From IMG/VR virus record IMGVR_UViG_3300028197_000620, positions 1 to 20,992 of that record: a stretch of DNA of 20,992 bases; one strand, 5' to 3'. Below, in pieces: positions 5,301 through 14,104 of the stretch. Under the pieces are notes generated by a model that had not been told where the DNA came from, made no database searches, and worked only from the letters and a program-made list of their open reading frames with translations. This stretch comes from a virus. Position numbers and translations under genes: made by a program. Every line of letters starts with the position of its first letter. Position 1 is the stretch's first letter.

Positions 5301-8300
5301 CCCATACATATGGTTCTGGTTATACTTCTGCCGATTGTGTTGATGATGTTAGAGATCTGCTAGAAGCAGTTGCTGATAACTTAGCATATGGTGGTAATGA
5401 TAAAACTTGGGATGCTGCTTATTCATATGTTAAAGGTGCTCATGTAGTAGGTGAAGAAGCAGAGACAAATTATGCATTTGAGCAAGCAAAAGAGATGGCT
5501 GCTCAAGCAATGAGAAACCAAAAAGTTCTCTCTATTGGATCGCATGGTTTAACTCAAACCTATGATACATCAATTACATATAATACACCAGATCCAGTAA
5601 TTGATCGTAATGGTGATGCTCGCAATCTAATCATTTCTAATAAGGCATTGATTGCTGCTGAAGCATATGAAAGAATGATGGCGGAAAATCCTGGATATGT
5701 TCATCCAACTGGATACGGTCCACAGGATTGTATTGATGATATTCTAGATTTTGTCAATGAAGTTTCCTATAACTTAGCATTTGGTGGAAATGATAGAGTC
5801 TGGGACATGGCAAACCTATACGTTGTAGGGCAGCATGTTGCAGGTGAAGAACTACAAACCACTCAAGCGTTTGAGTATGCTAGAGACCTAATGGTCCAAG
5901 CAATGAGAAATGAAACCATGCTCCTTGTCGGTGGACATGGTTTAACTCAGACAAAAGACACAACTATTACAGTTGATGCTCCTACACCTGTAGATAATAA
6001 GTCTGCAGATGCAAGAAACTTAATCCTAGCAAACAAAGACTTTATTTCTGAGATTGCTTTGGGTAGAATGTTGGCAAACTTCCCAACATATACATCTCCT
6101 ACTGGATATACAACTGATGATTGTCTTGATGACATTAAGGACGTTGTAGATGTTGTTTCCCATAACTTAGCATATGGTGGTAATGACAGAGTATGGGATG
6201 CTGCTAACTTCTATGCTACTGGGGGACATGCTTCAGGATCTGTAAACGAAACAATCTTCGCGTTTACTGAAGCACGTGCTCTTATGATTGAGGTCATGAG
6301 AAACGAAAATGTAACCATTGGTGGTCATACAACATTAACTCAATCTAAAGACTTGACGATTACTGCTGATGGAACACCTCTTTGTGCTTCGCAAGCAGCT
6401 ACGATCACCACGTTGATTCAAGTTCTTACTAATACCATTACCTCTGGTAATTTACTATATGGCATTACACGTACTTTATCTAATGCCTCATGTAATGATG
6501 TTAAATCAGCTCTGACAACGTTCACTGATCTAGTTACTGTTGCTATCAACACACCATCTTCTCTTGCTAATGTTGCAAGAACTCTGTCCGTTGGATCATG
6601 TGAGGATGCTAGAACGACTATTACTACACTCTTTACTATTGTTCAGAATGCAGTATTAACGCCAACATCACTTTCATCTATTCTTAGAACTGTATCTAAC
6701 GGATCTTGTCAGAATGTAGCATCTGCTGTTACTACTCTGTTCCAGATTGTTAATAATACAATTGCAAATCCTGGATACTTACAGTCAGTTGATAGAGTTG
6801 AGTCTCCACTCGGACTTGCATTTGGTCCATCGGTAAATGCAAACGCAACCACCACAAACTCTTACCTATACTTCACTTTAACTTCAGGTGTATATACATC
6901 TGAGTTCTCCCCAACTGTTGACGATACTATTACTCAACATACTTCTTATCCAGAGTGTGCTGATCAAGCTTCTACTATTCGTCAGTTCTTTACTAATATC
7001 TCAACAATTATTCAGACTGGTCTGAATACTGTTCCTAGAACAGAACCTTCACAACTTACCACACAACTTGCTTCTAGAGCAACAACTTGGACTCTTAGAA
7101 CAGGTTCTGGTGCTAACCCACATAATCTAGAAACTGGTACACCAATCAGATTGGTTCCACGTCCTCGTTATGATAGCGTAACCAACTCTTATGTTGATGT
7201 TGATAAGAGAAAGATTAGACTTCCAAATGGTTTTGAAACCAACGAAGAGTATTATGTAATTGCTCCTGCAAGAAAGACAAAACCTGAACCTTATGAAGGA
7301 ACTTCAGTCTTTAACGGAACAGATCAAACAAAAATTATGCTTGCAAACAGCAAAGAAAATGCTGCAGCAGGTATCTATATTCACTCTGCTGAAGTAGAGT
7401 CTATTGATCCTGATATTGAAATTGATGTGTATCAATTTGTATTAGATGATAATTATGATTTGCATCAATACTCTTGTATCCTAGAGGCAAATACTAACTC
7501 TAGTATTCGTACTGATGTACCACACATCTTTGATGTTCCTTTTGCAGATATTTCTGGTCATCAGGTATTCTTCAGAGCAAATGAGGGTGGAAGTGTTCCT
7601 CTTGTAGGTTCAAATTATGCAGGAGATCCTTCTATTGCTAATAATGGTAGAATACGTGGAGACAAATTCTTCTGGGCAAGATATCAAACTGAAAAATCTT
7701 TCACTATTCACGCAACAAAGGCGGATGCAATTGCTGATATTAATGCAATCACATTCCAGACAGGTTCTTACGACTTCTCAACGTTTGCGAATAAGCGTGA
7801 ATCACCTGTAAAATATGATCCTTCATATTTAAATCCAAATACTACACCAGCAATTTATGGTAAGTGGTATATGCAGGTTGAGGATCATTCTTCTAATGTT
7901 AATGATCCTAGGTATAATGAAAGCATCTTAACTAGATTGCATGAGAATACTTATAGTGATATCTCTGGTCAAGATAAGACTAACGATGCTTGGTTTGAAA
8001 GAATCAAGGATGAAAGAGATAAAGATGATCGTATCTATCGTCTTCGTTATGTTATTCCTGAGTACTTACAAGCGGTTCGTGATCCTATTAATGGATTCAC
8101 CATTAAAGTTCGTAAGGATGAAACTAGAAAACTTCTGCCACAAAAACTTGTACTTAAACCAGTATCTGGTTCTGTAACAAAAGCAAGGTTCTTCAACCCA
8201 GTACAAGCAAATGAAGTTATTGGATTCACTAAAGCAGATTTCCTTAGTAATAATCTAAATGAAGAGGCTGCATATGATCCATTTAAGAGAGACGTTGTAG

Positions 8301-11300
8301 GCACAACTCAGTACGCTAAGACTATTGAGACTTCTAACTATGTCTCCATGACTATTCAGTCTGGTAGATACTTTAATGATGTACAAAGTGGTGACGAACT
8401 ATTAGAAGTAACGGTATTTGACCTAGGTATTACAAACGTTGGATTGTTGAATGAAACGTTTACCACAGTTAAGGTTACTGCACCTCAGGGGGGTTCTTTT
8501 GTTGCCAACAAAACTCAATCAAATTCTACAAACAGAGTTGATTGGTATGGTAATTCTTCAGGTTATGCATTTATACATGCAGCACTCAATGTTCCAAATA
8601 CAAGTGACTGGTATTTGATCTTTAAAGGTATTTCTGGTAAGATTGACTACTCAGTCTTTGAAAATATCCGATTTGCTCAAGGTGCAGTATTTGCTGACCT
8701 ACTGACTGATGAAGACTTCGGTAAGTCACTATACATTAAGGATCTTATTCGTAAGAACTATCCAGAATATTACTACAGACAACTTGGATCCAAAGTTTAT
8801 ACTATCACTCCTGGTGATATCATTACTGACGATGCAAACGTTCAGTTCTACGTAGAGTCTGTAACTGATACTGGGGAACTTGATGATACTTTCTACATCT
8901 TTGATGTTGAAGAGGTTCAACGCCGTATTTACGGTCAGCAAGATGGTATTTACTATCTAACTGCTGTTCGTGGTAATATCTCCCCATTCCCAACTGGTGC
9001 TGGTAACCAAGGTAACTTCCGTAACTTTAAGTTCTCTCAACCAATCAGCAAACTGTATCCACTGAACTATAAGAATGATCCTCTTTGGTTTAAACAGTTA
9101 GATAACACCCAAATTGATGTTCCTGCAACATACTCTGCTGCAGACAACTATACTCACGGTCTTGTTAGAGTTAATGACTTCAAGGGTTCAATGACTCGTG
9201 AAGCAATGCTTGACTTTACGACTCAGCAAGCACTGTTGCAGAATACTTATACTCAAGTTAATTCTAATATTGACAATAGATTGAGAGCGCAGAAGGGTAA
9301 TGCTGCATCTGGATCTGAAGATCGTCGCATTCCTATTGCTGGTGACAGCACTGTAATGTCTGATCAGAGACTATATGTTGAACTTAGAAGACCCTCTATT
9401 GCTCGTGCAGGTAACCATACCTTTGAGTACCTTGGATTCGGTCCTGGTAACTATTCAACAGGTCTTCCTGCCCGTCAGGAGATCGTCCTAACACCAACCC
9501 AAGACTTCTATGCACAGTCTAAGAAGCAAAATGGTGGTTTAGTATTCTACACTGGTCTAAACTCTAACGGTGACCTATACATTGGTAACCGTAAGATTGA
9601 TGCTATTACTGGTGAAGAAGTATTCTTAGAATCTGCTGCATTAGTTGATTCTGAAGATGACACTGAAGATATCGGTAGTCTTGTTACTACTTTTGATACT
9701 CCTGTAACATTCAATGAGTACATCACTGTTAATGGTGGTGATGCTCAAGATCGTATGAGTACATTTAACTCTCCTGTTACTATTAATGTTCTGGGTAGAG
9801 TTAGAGATTATGCATTTACTGTAGTTTCTAATGTATCACCTAGTGATGGCGATGACGCAACACTTGATAAGACTAATCAGTTCCTTAATCAAGATACAAA
9901 TGGTGACATTGTAATTGCAAGAAACCGAGTTGCTGCTTCTGTATTCCAGTTTAATCCACGTGGTTCAAATGGTGCCGCACAAGGTTATAAAATTCAAAAT
10001 CATGTAGTTGGAAGCATTGGGTCAAATATTACACCTAATCAAAGTCCTGTGTATAGCACAGGTCTTGGAACTGCAATTAATACTACCCAAAATGTATTGT
10101 ATGGGTCTGAAGTTCCATTATCTGGAGATATTCTTCTCAAAGGATCTGAAGTTGGTGGTACTGGGTCTCTTGGATGGATTTACGCAAACTTCTTTGAAAC
10201 AGTTACTACTGCAAATATCCTTAACTTCCAGATGAATGGAAGCACTGTTATTACCATTACTTGGGGTAACAACTTATCTAATGATCAAGTTGGTGTTACT
10301 AGCGGATCCCAGATTAGAATTTCTAACTATAGTGACCCTGGATTTAATGGTCTTTGGCAAATTATTGGTAATGGATTTACTGCCAGTGCTAATACTTGTC
10401 AAATTGCTATTATTGAAAATAGGGCTAACGTTGCAAATGACAATCCAAGACTTTGGTCTACTGAGGTAGCACTTGGAAATGGTGTAAGATTAGAGTTCTC
10501 TAATTCTTCTTGGAAAGAATTTGGAGTTATTGGTTCTGAAACAATTAGAACTGATACCAATGACATTGGTCAATACAAACTTGGTATTAACACAGTCGCA
10601 AGATCTGCACATGATGCATATATGACTGCATTTGTTGATGTTGATACTGCTCCTCGTGCAAACCTTGATGTTGTTGGTAATGCATTCATCAGTGGTAAGA
10701 TAATTTCTGATTATCTAAGTCATCCTGCATTTGCTAATAGAACTGAAACAACTTCTGATTATGCACTTCTAGTTGGTGGCGACAGTGCAACACCAGCAAA
10801 TGAAGCAACACTTAGAGTTGCAACTACAAATAATGGTCGTGTTGGTATTAATGTAACTAATGCTGAACTAGACAGAGCACTGGTTGTTGATGGTACATCT
10901 AGATTTACTGATGATGCTCGTTTTGAGCATGACATTGAAGTCAATGGCAACGACGGTACAACTGCTGAGATTAGAACTTCCCAGACATCGGGAACTTTTA
11001 ATCTTGTAACTGATGTTAATTTTACTGGCACACTTAACGTTGGTAATTTTGCAGAAACTTTAAATTTACTCAACACCACAACACAAGATCAATTTGTTTA
11101 TGTTGGTAATAAATCTCTGCATAGCAACATTTGGATTGGTAATACACCAGATCTTAATAGCAATATTTCTAAGATTACTATCGGTGGTGCTTATAACAAC
11201 AACGAATCTTTATCGTTTACTCAAATTGACACAAAGGCTCTTAAAGTTTCTGGTGATATTCAACTAGGTACAAGAAGAGGTCTTAATGATACGGTTAAAC

Positions 11301-14098
11301 TTTCTTCTACTGCAGGCACTGTAGAATTTTTCGCTGGTAATTCTAGCACGTCAAAACTTGATTTTGCAACTAATGCTTCTGATATTACAGTCGGTGGTCA
11401 GGGTGGAAGTACTAAAATTAGAAACAATTTAATTGTTGATTCTACTGCTAGATTTAATTCTGATATGACACTGTGTGGTGGATTTGCATCTTACTCTTTC
11501 ACAGCAGATAGAGGACAAATTGGTTCTAGTAAGATTACTCATACCAGCGGTATTCTCGGAAATAATCTATTCAAGTCTAATGTTGATCTTATTACAGTCG
11601 CTAGAGTTGCTGTATCCGATGCGAGATACAATGCTGTAGATACTTCTGGTAGTGGTGATTGGGGTGGTACAGTATTCCAGAATGAAATTACTACAATTGG
11701 TGGTACTCCAAGTGTTGAACCTCAAGTTCTTTCTGCATTGAGTGGTAATCAGTATTACTTACCAATTAAGAATAAACCAGTTGATGCTGCAGGTGCTCAG
11801 TATTTTACCGAGAATGATATTCTTCTAGTTGATACTGCTATTACAGGTAATAAACATCCCGAATTTGTTAAAATCGTTTCTTTACCAAGAATCAACGTTG
11901 CTCCATATTATCTTATAGTTGAGAGACTTCCATTTGGAACATTTACTGAAATTAGATCTGATCATAACGATACTGCTGCAATCTACAAATGTACTGTTCA
12001 GTTTGAATCTACTTGGATTACCACCAATCTTGACAACTCTGGAACTGAAGAAAATATTTACCTAGCACAATTTGGTGGAGACATCAGTATTGGAGACTAT
12101 GTTATTATTTCTCGCGATGATGGCACTCCTTCTGGTGATGGTGTTGATGATACAGGTGAAATATTTAAAGTTAAGACCTTACTTGATCAAGTTGCCAAAT
12201 CATTTAGAGTTAAGAATGGATGCGATACTTCTTCAGAATCAACAGTATTTGAAATTAATTCTGTAACTGGTGATGTATTCATTGATTCTAATGAAACCAC
12301 TATTAACGGAACTCTTAGTTTAAATGGAGTTTGTGGAGATAGTACTGGAGCATATCCAAGTCCGGATCCTTCTTTAGATAATCATCTTACTATCAGCAAT
12401 ACTTCTGGTCCTGTATGGGATGTCAACATGTGTAATGGTGACATGACTGTTGGAAGTGTAAGAGGAACTACATTTGGCGTCGGTCAATATTGGGGATCAA
12501 CTGGTATTGCACATACCAAAACTTCGGTAGTACATTCATACAGATTTAGAAAAGAAACTCTTAATGCACAAGATGGTCCAATTTCAACTGTTTCAGTTGG
12601 ATTTACTACAGATGATTGGAATATTCCTATTGATGATTTAATTGGATTCTCTAAAGGTGATTTGGTCCTCATTTATAGTGGATCAACACAAGGTGAAATA
12701 ATTTTAGTCACGGATGATCCATATATTAGTGGAACACAAGCATATCTACCAACTATCTACAATGCAGAATATCCTGCATCAACTTATCCAATCGGAGGTA
12801 GAGGTGCTGAAGGATCTGGTAAACAGAACTGGACTGCTGGTGCTGTTGTCGTAAAACTTGCTAAGTACACATTTACAACAACACTTGATGAAGATATTGC
12901 TGTTGCTGCAAGTAGAACAGCAGTTGAATCTCCTAATCTTAATGCAGATAAAATTAGAGTTAAGTTAGTTGATTCTAGATTAATTGCTAATAAATTGGAT
13001 ACAGATCATTTCTTTAGAATTGTATCTGGTAATACTCTAGATACCAATCGTAAAAATACAGATCAAGAATGGTTCTGGGCAGATAGTATTGATAGTCAAC
13101 CTTCTTCTTATGGAGTTCGTCTTGCCAAGTCAACTCAGACTACTGCACAAGCAACAACAGGAGACTTTACTGCATACTTTGGTGGAGGAACTACAACTAT
13201 TAATGATGCTGTAGAAATTTACAGTGGTGAATTCAGAATGTATGGTTCTGATAAAGAAACTCTCGTCATGTCCATTGCTAATGATGATGATCACCCTAAT
13301 GATGGTTCAGTTCTTGATCCTAAAACTGGATTTGGTGGTCTATATCTAGATGGTCAAGCAACATTTGATGGCATTTTACAACTTCGTGCTAAAGATTGTG
13401 AATCCACTGGTATTTGTACTACTGAAGTTACTTTCCGAGCAAGTCATCTCACTGGTAATCTTGAGATGGGTGAACAACTTTACATTAAAGGTAAAGTAGT
13501 TCCAACTGATGCTGGAGATTCTGGAACTGCAATTTTACATATTGATAACCTCGGTGGTGCCGGAGTAAATGGAACTGAAGGTCCAAGAGACTTTAAGATC
13601 TATCAAGATTGTTCAATTGATGCTTTTGGAATTAGTCGTTACTTCACCAGAAATGGTGGTCGTAGATATACTTATGTTGAGCAATCCTTAACTGGGGTTG
13701 GTCAAACTCAGGCAGCACCATTACAACCTAATAATAATTACCTCTTAAATAATCCTGCAGGAACCAATATGGTTCTTTACTTACCAGATTATGCTGAAAC
13801 TGGCGACATGATTAGATTCGTTGAAGTTAGTGGAAACCTTACATATAATACAAACCTTGTATTGAGAGCACTTAAAGTTAATAACCAAGCGGTTGCATTA
13901 CAGGGAGATATAACTGGAAGTAAGATTGAGGCAGGTAGTGGTACTCTAGCATCAGCGTGGGATAGCGGCGAATTGATTGTACAAACGAGAAATGCATCGT
14001 TTGGTCTTGTATATGTCGGTGTTTCAGATGCAGCTGGAGATCCTAACGCATCATCAATTCCTGCTAACCTACGTGGTTGGTGGTTAACAGAACTCTGA
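2321..14098 (+). CDS. Giant virion structural protein, tail-fibre/adhesin-like (3925 aa)
   Basis: A very large late structural protein of the kind seen in cyanomyoviruses, probably part of a tail fibre or baseplate appendage. Residues about 17-85 (YVSPDDFN... RPFKSIQRAF... MLMPGNHYI) resemble the start of pectate-lyase-like right-handed beta-helix proteins, and about 386-530 read as beta-helix coils. Residues 642-1354 hold five related repeats of about 130 residues with C-x-D-D, GGN and AMRN motifs. Residues 1355-1498 hold four 36-residue Cys repeats. Most of the rest is Asn/Thr/Gly-rich beta structure. About 2780-3100 (LDVVGNAFISG, GRVGINV, ALVVDGTSRF) looks like a fibre shaft, and the last 180 residues look like a globular end domain. 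ATG 2321 is preferred to an in-frame TTG at 2312 because GAG (2314-2316) precedes it. No signal peptide or membrane segment is seen. Attachment site and receptor cannot be read from sequence. Confidence 0.9.
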   Translation: MALTRLDNLISSKTGKYLYVSPDDFNASDELNNRGNSPIRPFKSIQRAFLEIARYSYLPGPDNDRFDQFTIMLMPGNHYIDNRPGIVGTTGIDAFAFNQALNEWEDNSNLDIADPNNILYRFNNTEGGAILPRGSSLVGYDLRRTVVRPLYVPDPADRLEKRSAIFNVTGACYFWQFTIKDGDLEPSSPLYNKNEGVGKVYYQNGYWDQLAIPNYSHHKLTVFEYADKEELGLYYQKIAKAFSQYQPTINDPGEFTERIQETRIVGPLSDIRSIESIECVDSSPAGTISVNITTKVNHGYFKNQFVSIENNGLDDQLNGTFPVENIDLVDGRKFTYKIPGTVAALGTSVSLVSGTVYTAQSGLSANAVVKAEVDSVESASPYVFNCSIRSTWGICGIWANGLKATGFKSMVIAQYTGVSLQKDDRAFIRYDEYSNTFNQASLTDAFATVPYHTKGDAYWKDDWRNFHVRASDDAFIQNVSIFAVGFADHFLMESGGDMSITNSNSNFGNTSLHAIGFKGFAFNQDKGGYITDIVPPKTIPETQGNTKKNAYYTIDVKASNDPNNHSRIFFGDDEAYDPAKRPAASIDGFRIGARSDEKLYVKLTPRSAGSSNIFDATLSPNGFKKFTATASILNPSSLVLNNKDLDAADRIEENKNFIAAEAYGYITGKYPNLVVKSGITIEKCRRDIGYLIDATVQDLRLGGNINTIQAAESYYVGNNLSYITGELSETLEGYNYARDLAIAAMRNFAYLRQGASTTAASSIVTIGDTSGISQGMIVTDYDPSEFTDGKLNAGASRPNAPAIPDNTYVKRVIDATTIELGQKAVYSEKKLVSDRYGDAKDLILLNKAFIAAEAYDRMVLDFPGFVTPTGDPQDCKDDIVDVIEAVAENTAFGGNAVTYDAAYLYETGAHVAGEEDETIKAFTYARDMCIQVMRNEDVFIFGAHGLAQQKDTTITYAAPELVKDRYGDARNLILANKELIAEEAVARMMNVYPAHTYGSGYTSADCVDDVRDLLEAVADNLAYGGNDKTWDAAYSYVKGAHVVGEEAETNYAFEQAKEMAAQAMRNQKVLSIGSHGLTQTYDTSITYNTPDPVIDRNGDARNLIISNKALIAAEAYERMMAENPGYVHPTGYGPQDCIDDILDFVNEVSYNLAFGGNDRVWDMANLYVVGQHVAGEELQTTQAFEYARDLMVQAMRNETMLLVGGHGLTQTKDTTITVDAPTPVDNKSADARNLILANKDFISEIALGRMLANFPTYTSPTGYTTDDCLDDIKDVVDVVSHNLAYGGNDRVWDAANFYATGGHASGSVNETIFAFTEARALMIEVMRNENVTIGGHTTLTQSKDLTITADGTPLCASQAATITTLIQVLTNTITSGNLLYGITRTLSNASCNDVKSALTTFTDLVTVAINTPSSLANVARTLSVGSCEDARTTITTLFTIVQNAVLTPTSLSSILRTVSNGSCQNVASAVTTLFQIVNNTIANPGYLQSVDRVESPLGLAFGPSVNANATTTNSYLYFTLTSGVYTSEFSPTVDDTITQHTSYPECADQASTIRQFFTNISTIIQTGLNTVPRTEPSQLTTQLASRATTWTLRTGSGANPHNLETGTPIRLVPRPRYDSVTNSYVDVDKRKIRLPNGFETNEEYYVIAPARKTKPEPYEGTSVFNGTDQTKIMLANSKENAAAGIYIHSAEVESIDPDIEIDVYQFVLDDNYDLHQYSCILEANTNSSIRTDVPHIFDVPFADISGHQVFFRANEGGSVPLVGSNYAGDPSIANNGRIRGDKFFWARYQTEKSFTIHATKADAIADINAITFQTGSYDFSTFANKRESPVKYDPSYLNPNTTPAIYGKWYMQVEDHSSNVNDPRYNESILTRLHENTYSDISGQDKTNDAWFERIKDERDKDDRIYRLRYVIPEYLQAVRDPINGFTIKVRKDETRKLLPQKLVLKPVSGSVTKARFFNPVQANEVIGFTKADFLSNNLNEEAAYDPFKRDVVGTTQYAKTIETSNYVSMTIQSGRYFNDVQSGDELLEVTVFDLGITNVGLLNETFTTVKVTAPQGGSFVANKTQSNSTNRVDWYGNSSGYAFIHAALNVPNTSDWYLIFKGISGKIDYSVFENIRFAQGAVFADLLTDEDFGKSLYIKDLIRKNYPEYYYRQLGSKVYTITPGDIITDDANVQFYVESVTDTGELDDTFYIFDVEEVQRRIYGQQDGIYYLTAVRGNISPFPTGAGNQGNFRNFKFSQPISKLYPLNYKNDPLWFKQLDNTQIDVPATYSAADNYTHGLVRVNDFKGSMTREAMLDFTTQQALLQNTYTQVNSNIDNRLRAQKGNAASGSEDRRIPIAGDSTVMSDQRLYVELRRPSIARAGNHTFEYLGFGPGNYSTGLPARQEIVLTPTQDFYAQSKKQNGGLVFYTGLNSNGDLYIGNRKIDAITGEEVFLESAALVDSEDDTEDIGSLVTTFDTPVTFNEYITVNGGDAQDRMSTFNSPVTINVLGRVRDYAFTVVSNVSPSDGDDATLDKTNQFLNQDTNGDIVIARNRVAASVFQFNPRGSNGAAQGYKIQNHVVGSIGSNITPNQSPVYSTGLGTAINTTQNVLYGSEVPLSGDILLKGSEVGGTGSLGWIYANFFETVTTANILNFQMNGSTVITITWGNNLSNDQVGVTSGSQIRISNYSDPGFNGLWQIIGNGFTASANTCQIAIIENRANVANDNPRLWSTEVALGNGVRLEFSNSSWKEFGVIGSETIRTDTNDIGQYKLGINTVARSAHDAYMTAFVDVDTAPRANLDVVGNAFISGKIISDYLSHPAFANRTETTSDYALLVGGDSATPANEATLRVATTNNGRVGINVTNAELDRALVVDGTSRFTDDARFEHDIEVNGNDGTTAEIRTSQTSGTFNLVTDVNFTGTLNVGNFAETLNLLNTTTQDQFVYVGNKSLHSNIWIGNTPDLNSNISKITIGGAYNNNESLSFTQIDTKALKVSGDIQLGTRRGLNDTVKLSSTAGTVEFFAGNSSTSKLDFATNASDITVGGQGGSTKIRNNLIVDSTARFNSDMTLCGGFASYSFTADRGQIGSSKITHTSGILGNNLFKSNVDLITVARVAVSDARYNAVDTSGSGDWGGTVFQNEITTIGGTPSVEPQVLSALSGNQYYLPIKNKPVDAAGAQYFTENDILLVDTAITGNKHPEFVKIVSLPRINVAPYYLIVERLPFGTFTEIRSDHNDTAAIYKCTVQFESTWITTNLDNSGTEENIYLAQFGGDISIGDYVIISRDDGTPSGDGVDDTGEIFKVKTLLDQVAKSFRVKNGCDTSSESTVFEINSVTGDVFIDSNETTINGTLSLNGVCGDSTGAYPSPDPSLDNHLTISNTSGPVWDVNMCNGDMTVGSVRGTTFGVGQYWGSTGIAHTKTSVVHSYRFRKETLNAQDGPISTVSVGFTTDDWNIPIDDLIGFSKGDLVLIYSGSTQGEIILVTDDPYISGTQAYLPTIYNAEYPASTYPIGGRGAEGSGKQNWTAGAVVVKLAKYTFTTTLDEDIAVAASRTAVESPNLNADKIRVKLVDSRLIANKLDTDHFFRIVSGNTLDTNRKNTDQEWFWADSIDSQPSSYGVRLAKSTQTTAQATTGDFTAYFGGGTTTINDAVEIYSGEFRMYGSDKETLVMSIANDDDHPNDGSVLDPKTGFGGLYLDGQATFDGILQLRAKDCESTGICTTEVTFRASHLTGNLEMGEQLYIKGKVVPTDAGDSGTAILHIDNLGGAGVNGTEGPRDFKIYQDCSIDAFGISRYFTRNGGRRYTYVEQSLTGVGQTQAAPLQPNNNYLLNNPAGTNMVLYLPDYAETGDMIRFVEVSGNLTYNTNLVLRALKVNNQAVALQGDITGSKIEAGSGTLASAWDSGELIVQTRNASFGLVYVGVSDAAGDPNASSIPANLRGWWLTEL
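4244..6382 (+). repeat. Five diverged about 390-bp coding repeats inside the giant gene
   Basis: Units begin at 4244, 4820, 5210, 5603 and 5993 (residues 642, 834, 964, 1095 and 1225). The last four are spaced 130, 131 and 130 residues. The first is longer because it carries an extra segment of about 60 residues near residues 755-830. Shared features per unit are DxxGDARNLIL-NK, AAEAYxRM, an invariant Cys in DC-x-DD, NLAYGGND, GxHVxGEE and a QAMRN segment. Near-identical DNA words (for example GCTGCTGAAGCATATG in two units) point to duplication. Confidence 0.88.
6383..6814 (+). repeat. Four tandem 108-bp (36-aa) Cys repeats in the giant gene
   Basis: Cysteine codons fall at 6383, 6491, 6599 and 6707 (residues 1355, 1391, 1427 and 1463), a spacing of exactly 36 residues each time. 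Each unit reads roughly C-x-x-[AV]-x-[ST]-[AT]-[IL]-T-T-L...V, then a Pro/Gly-containing turn and an R-T-[LV]-S-x-[GA]-S segment before the next Cys. A fifth, separated copy begins at residue 1546 (CADQASTIRQFF). The units look like helical hairpins. The period was counted directly from the codons. Confidence 0.88.
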
Positions 14099-14104
14099 TA
14101 AGAC

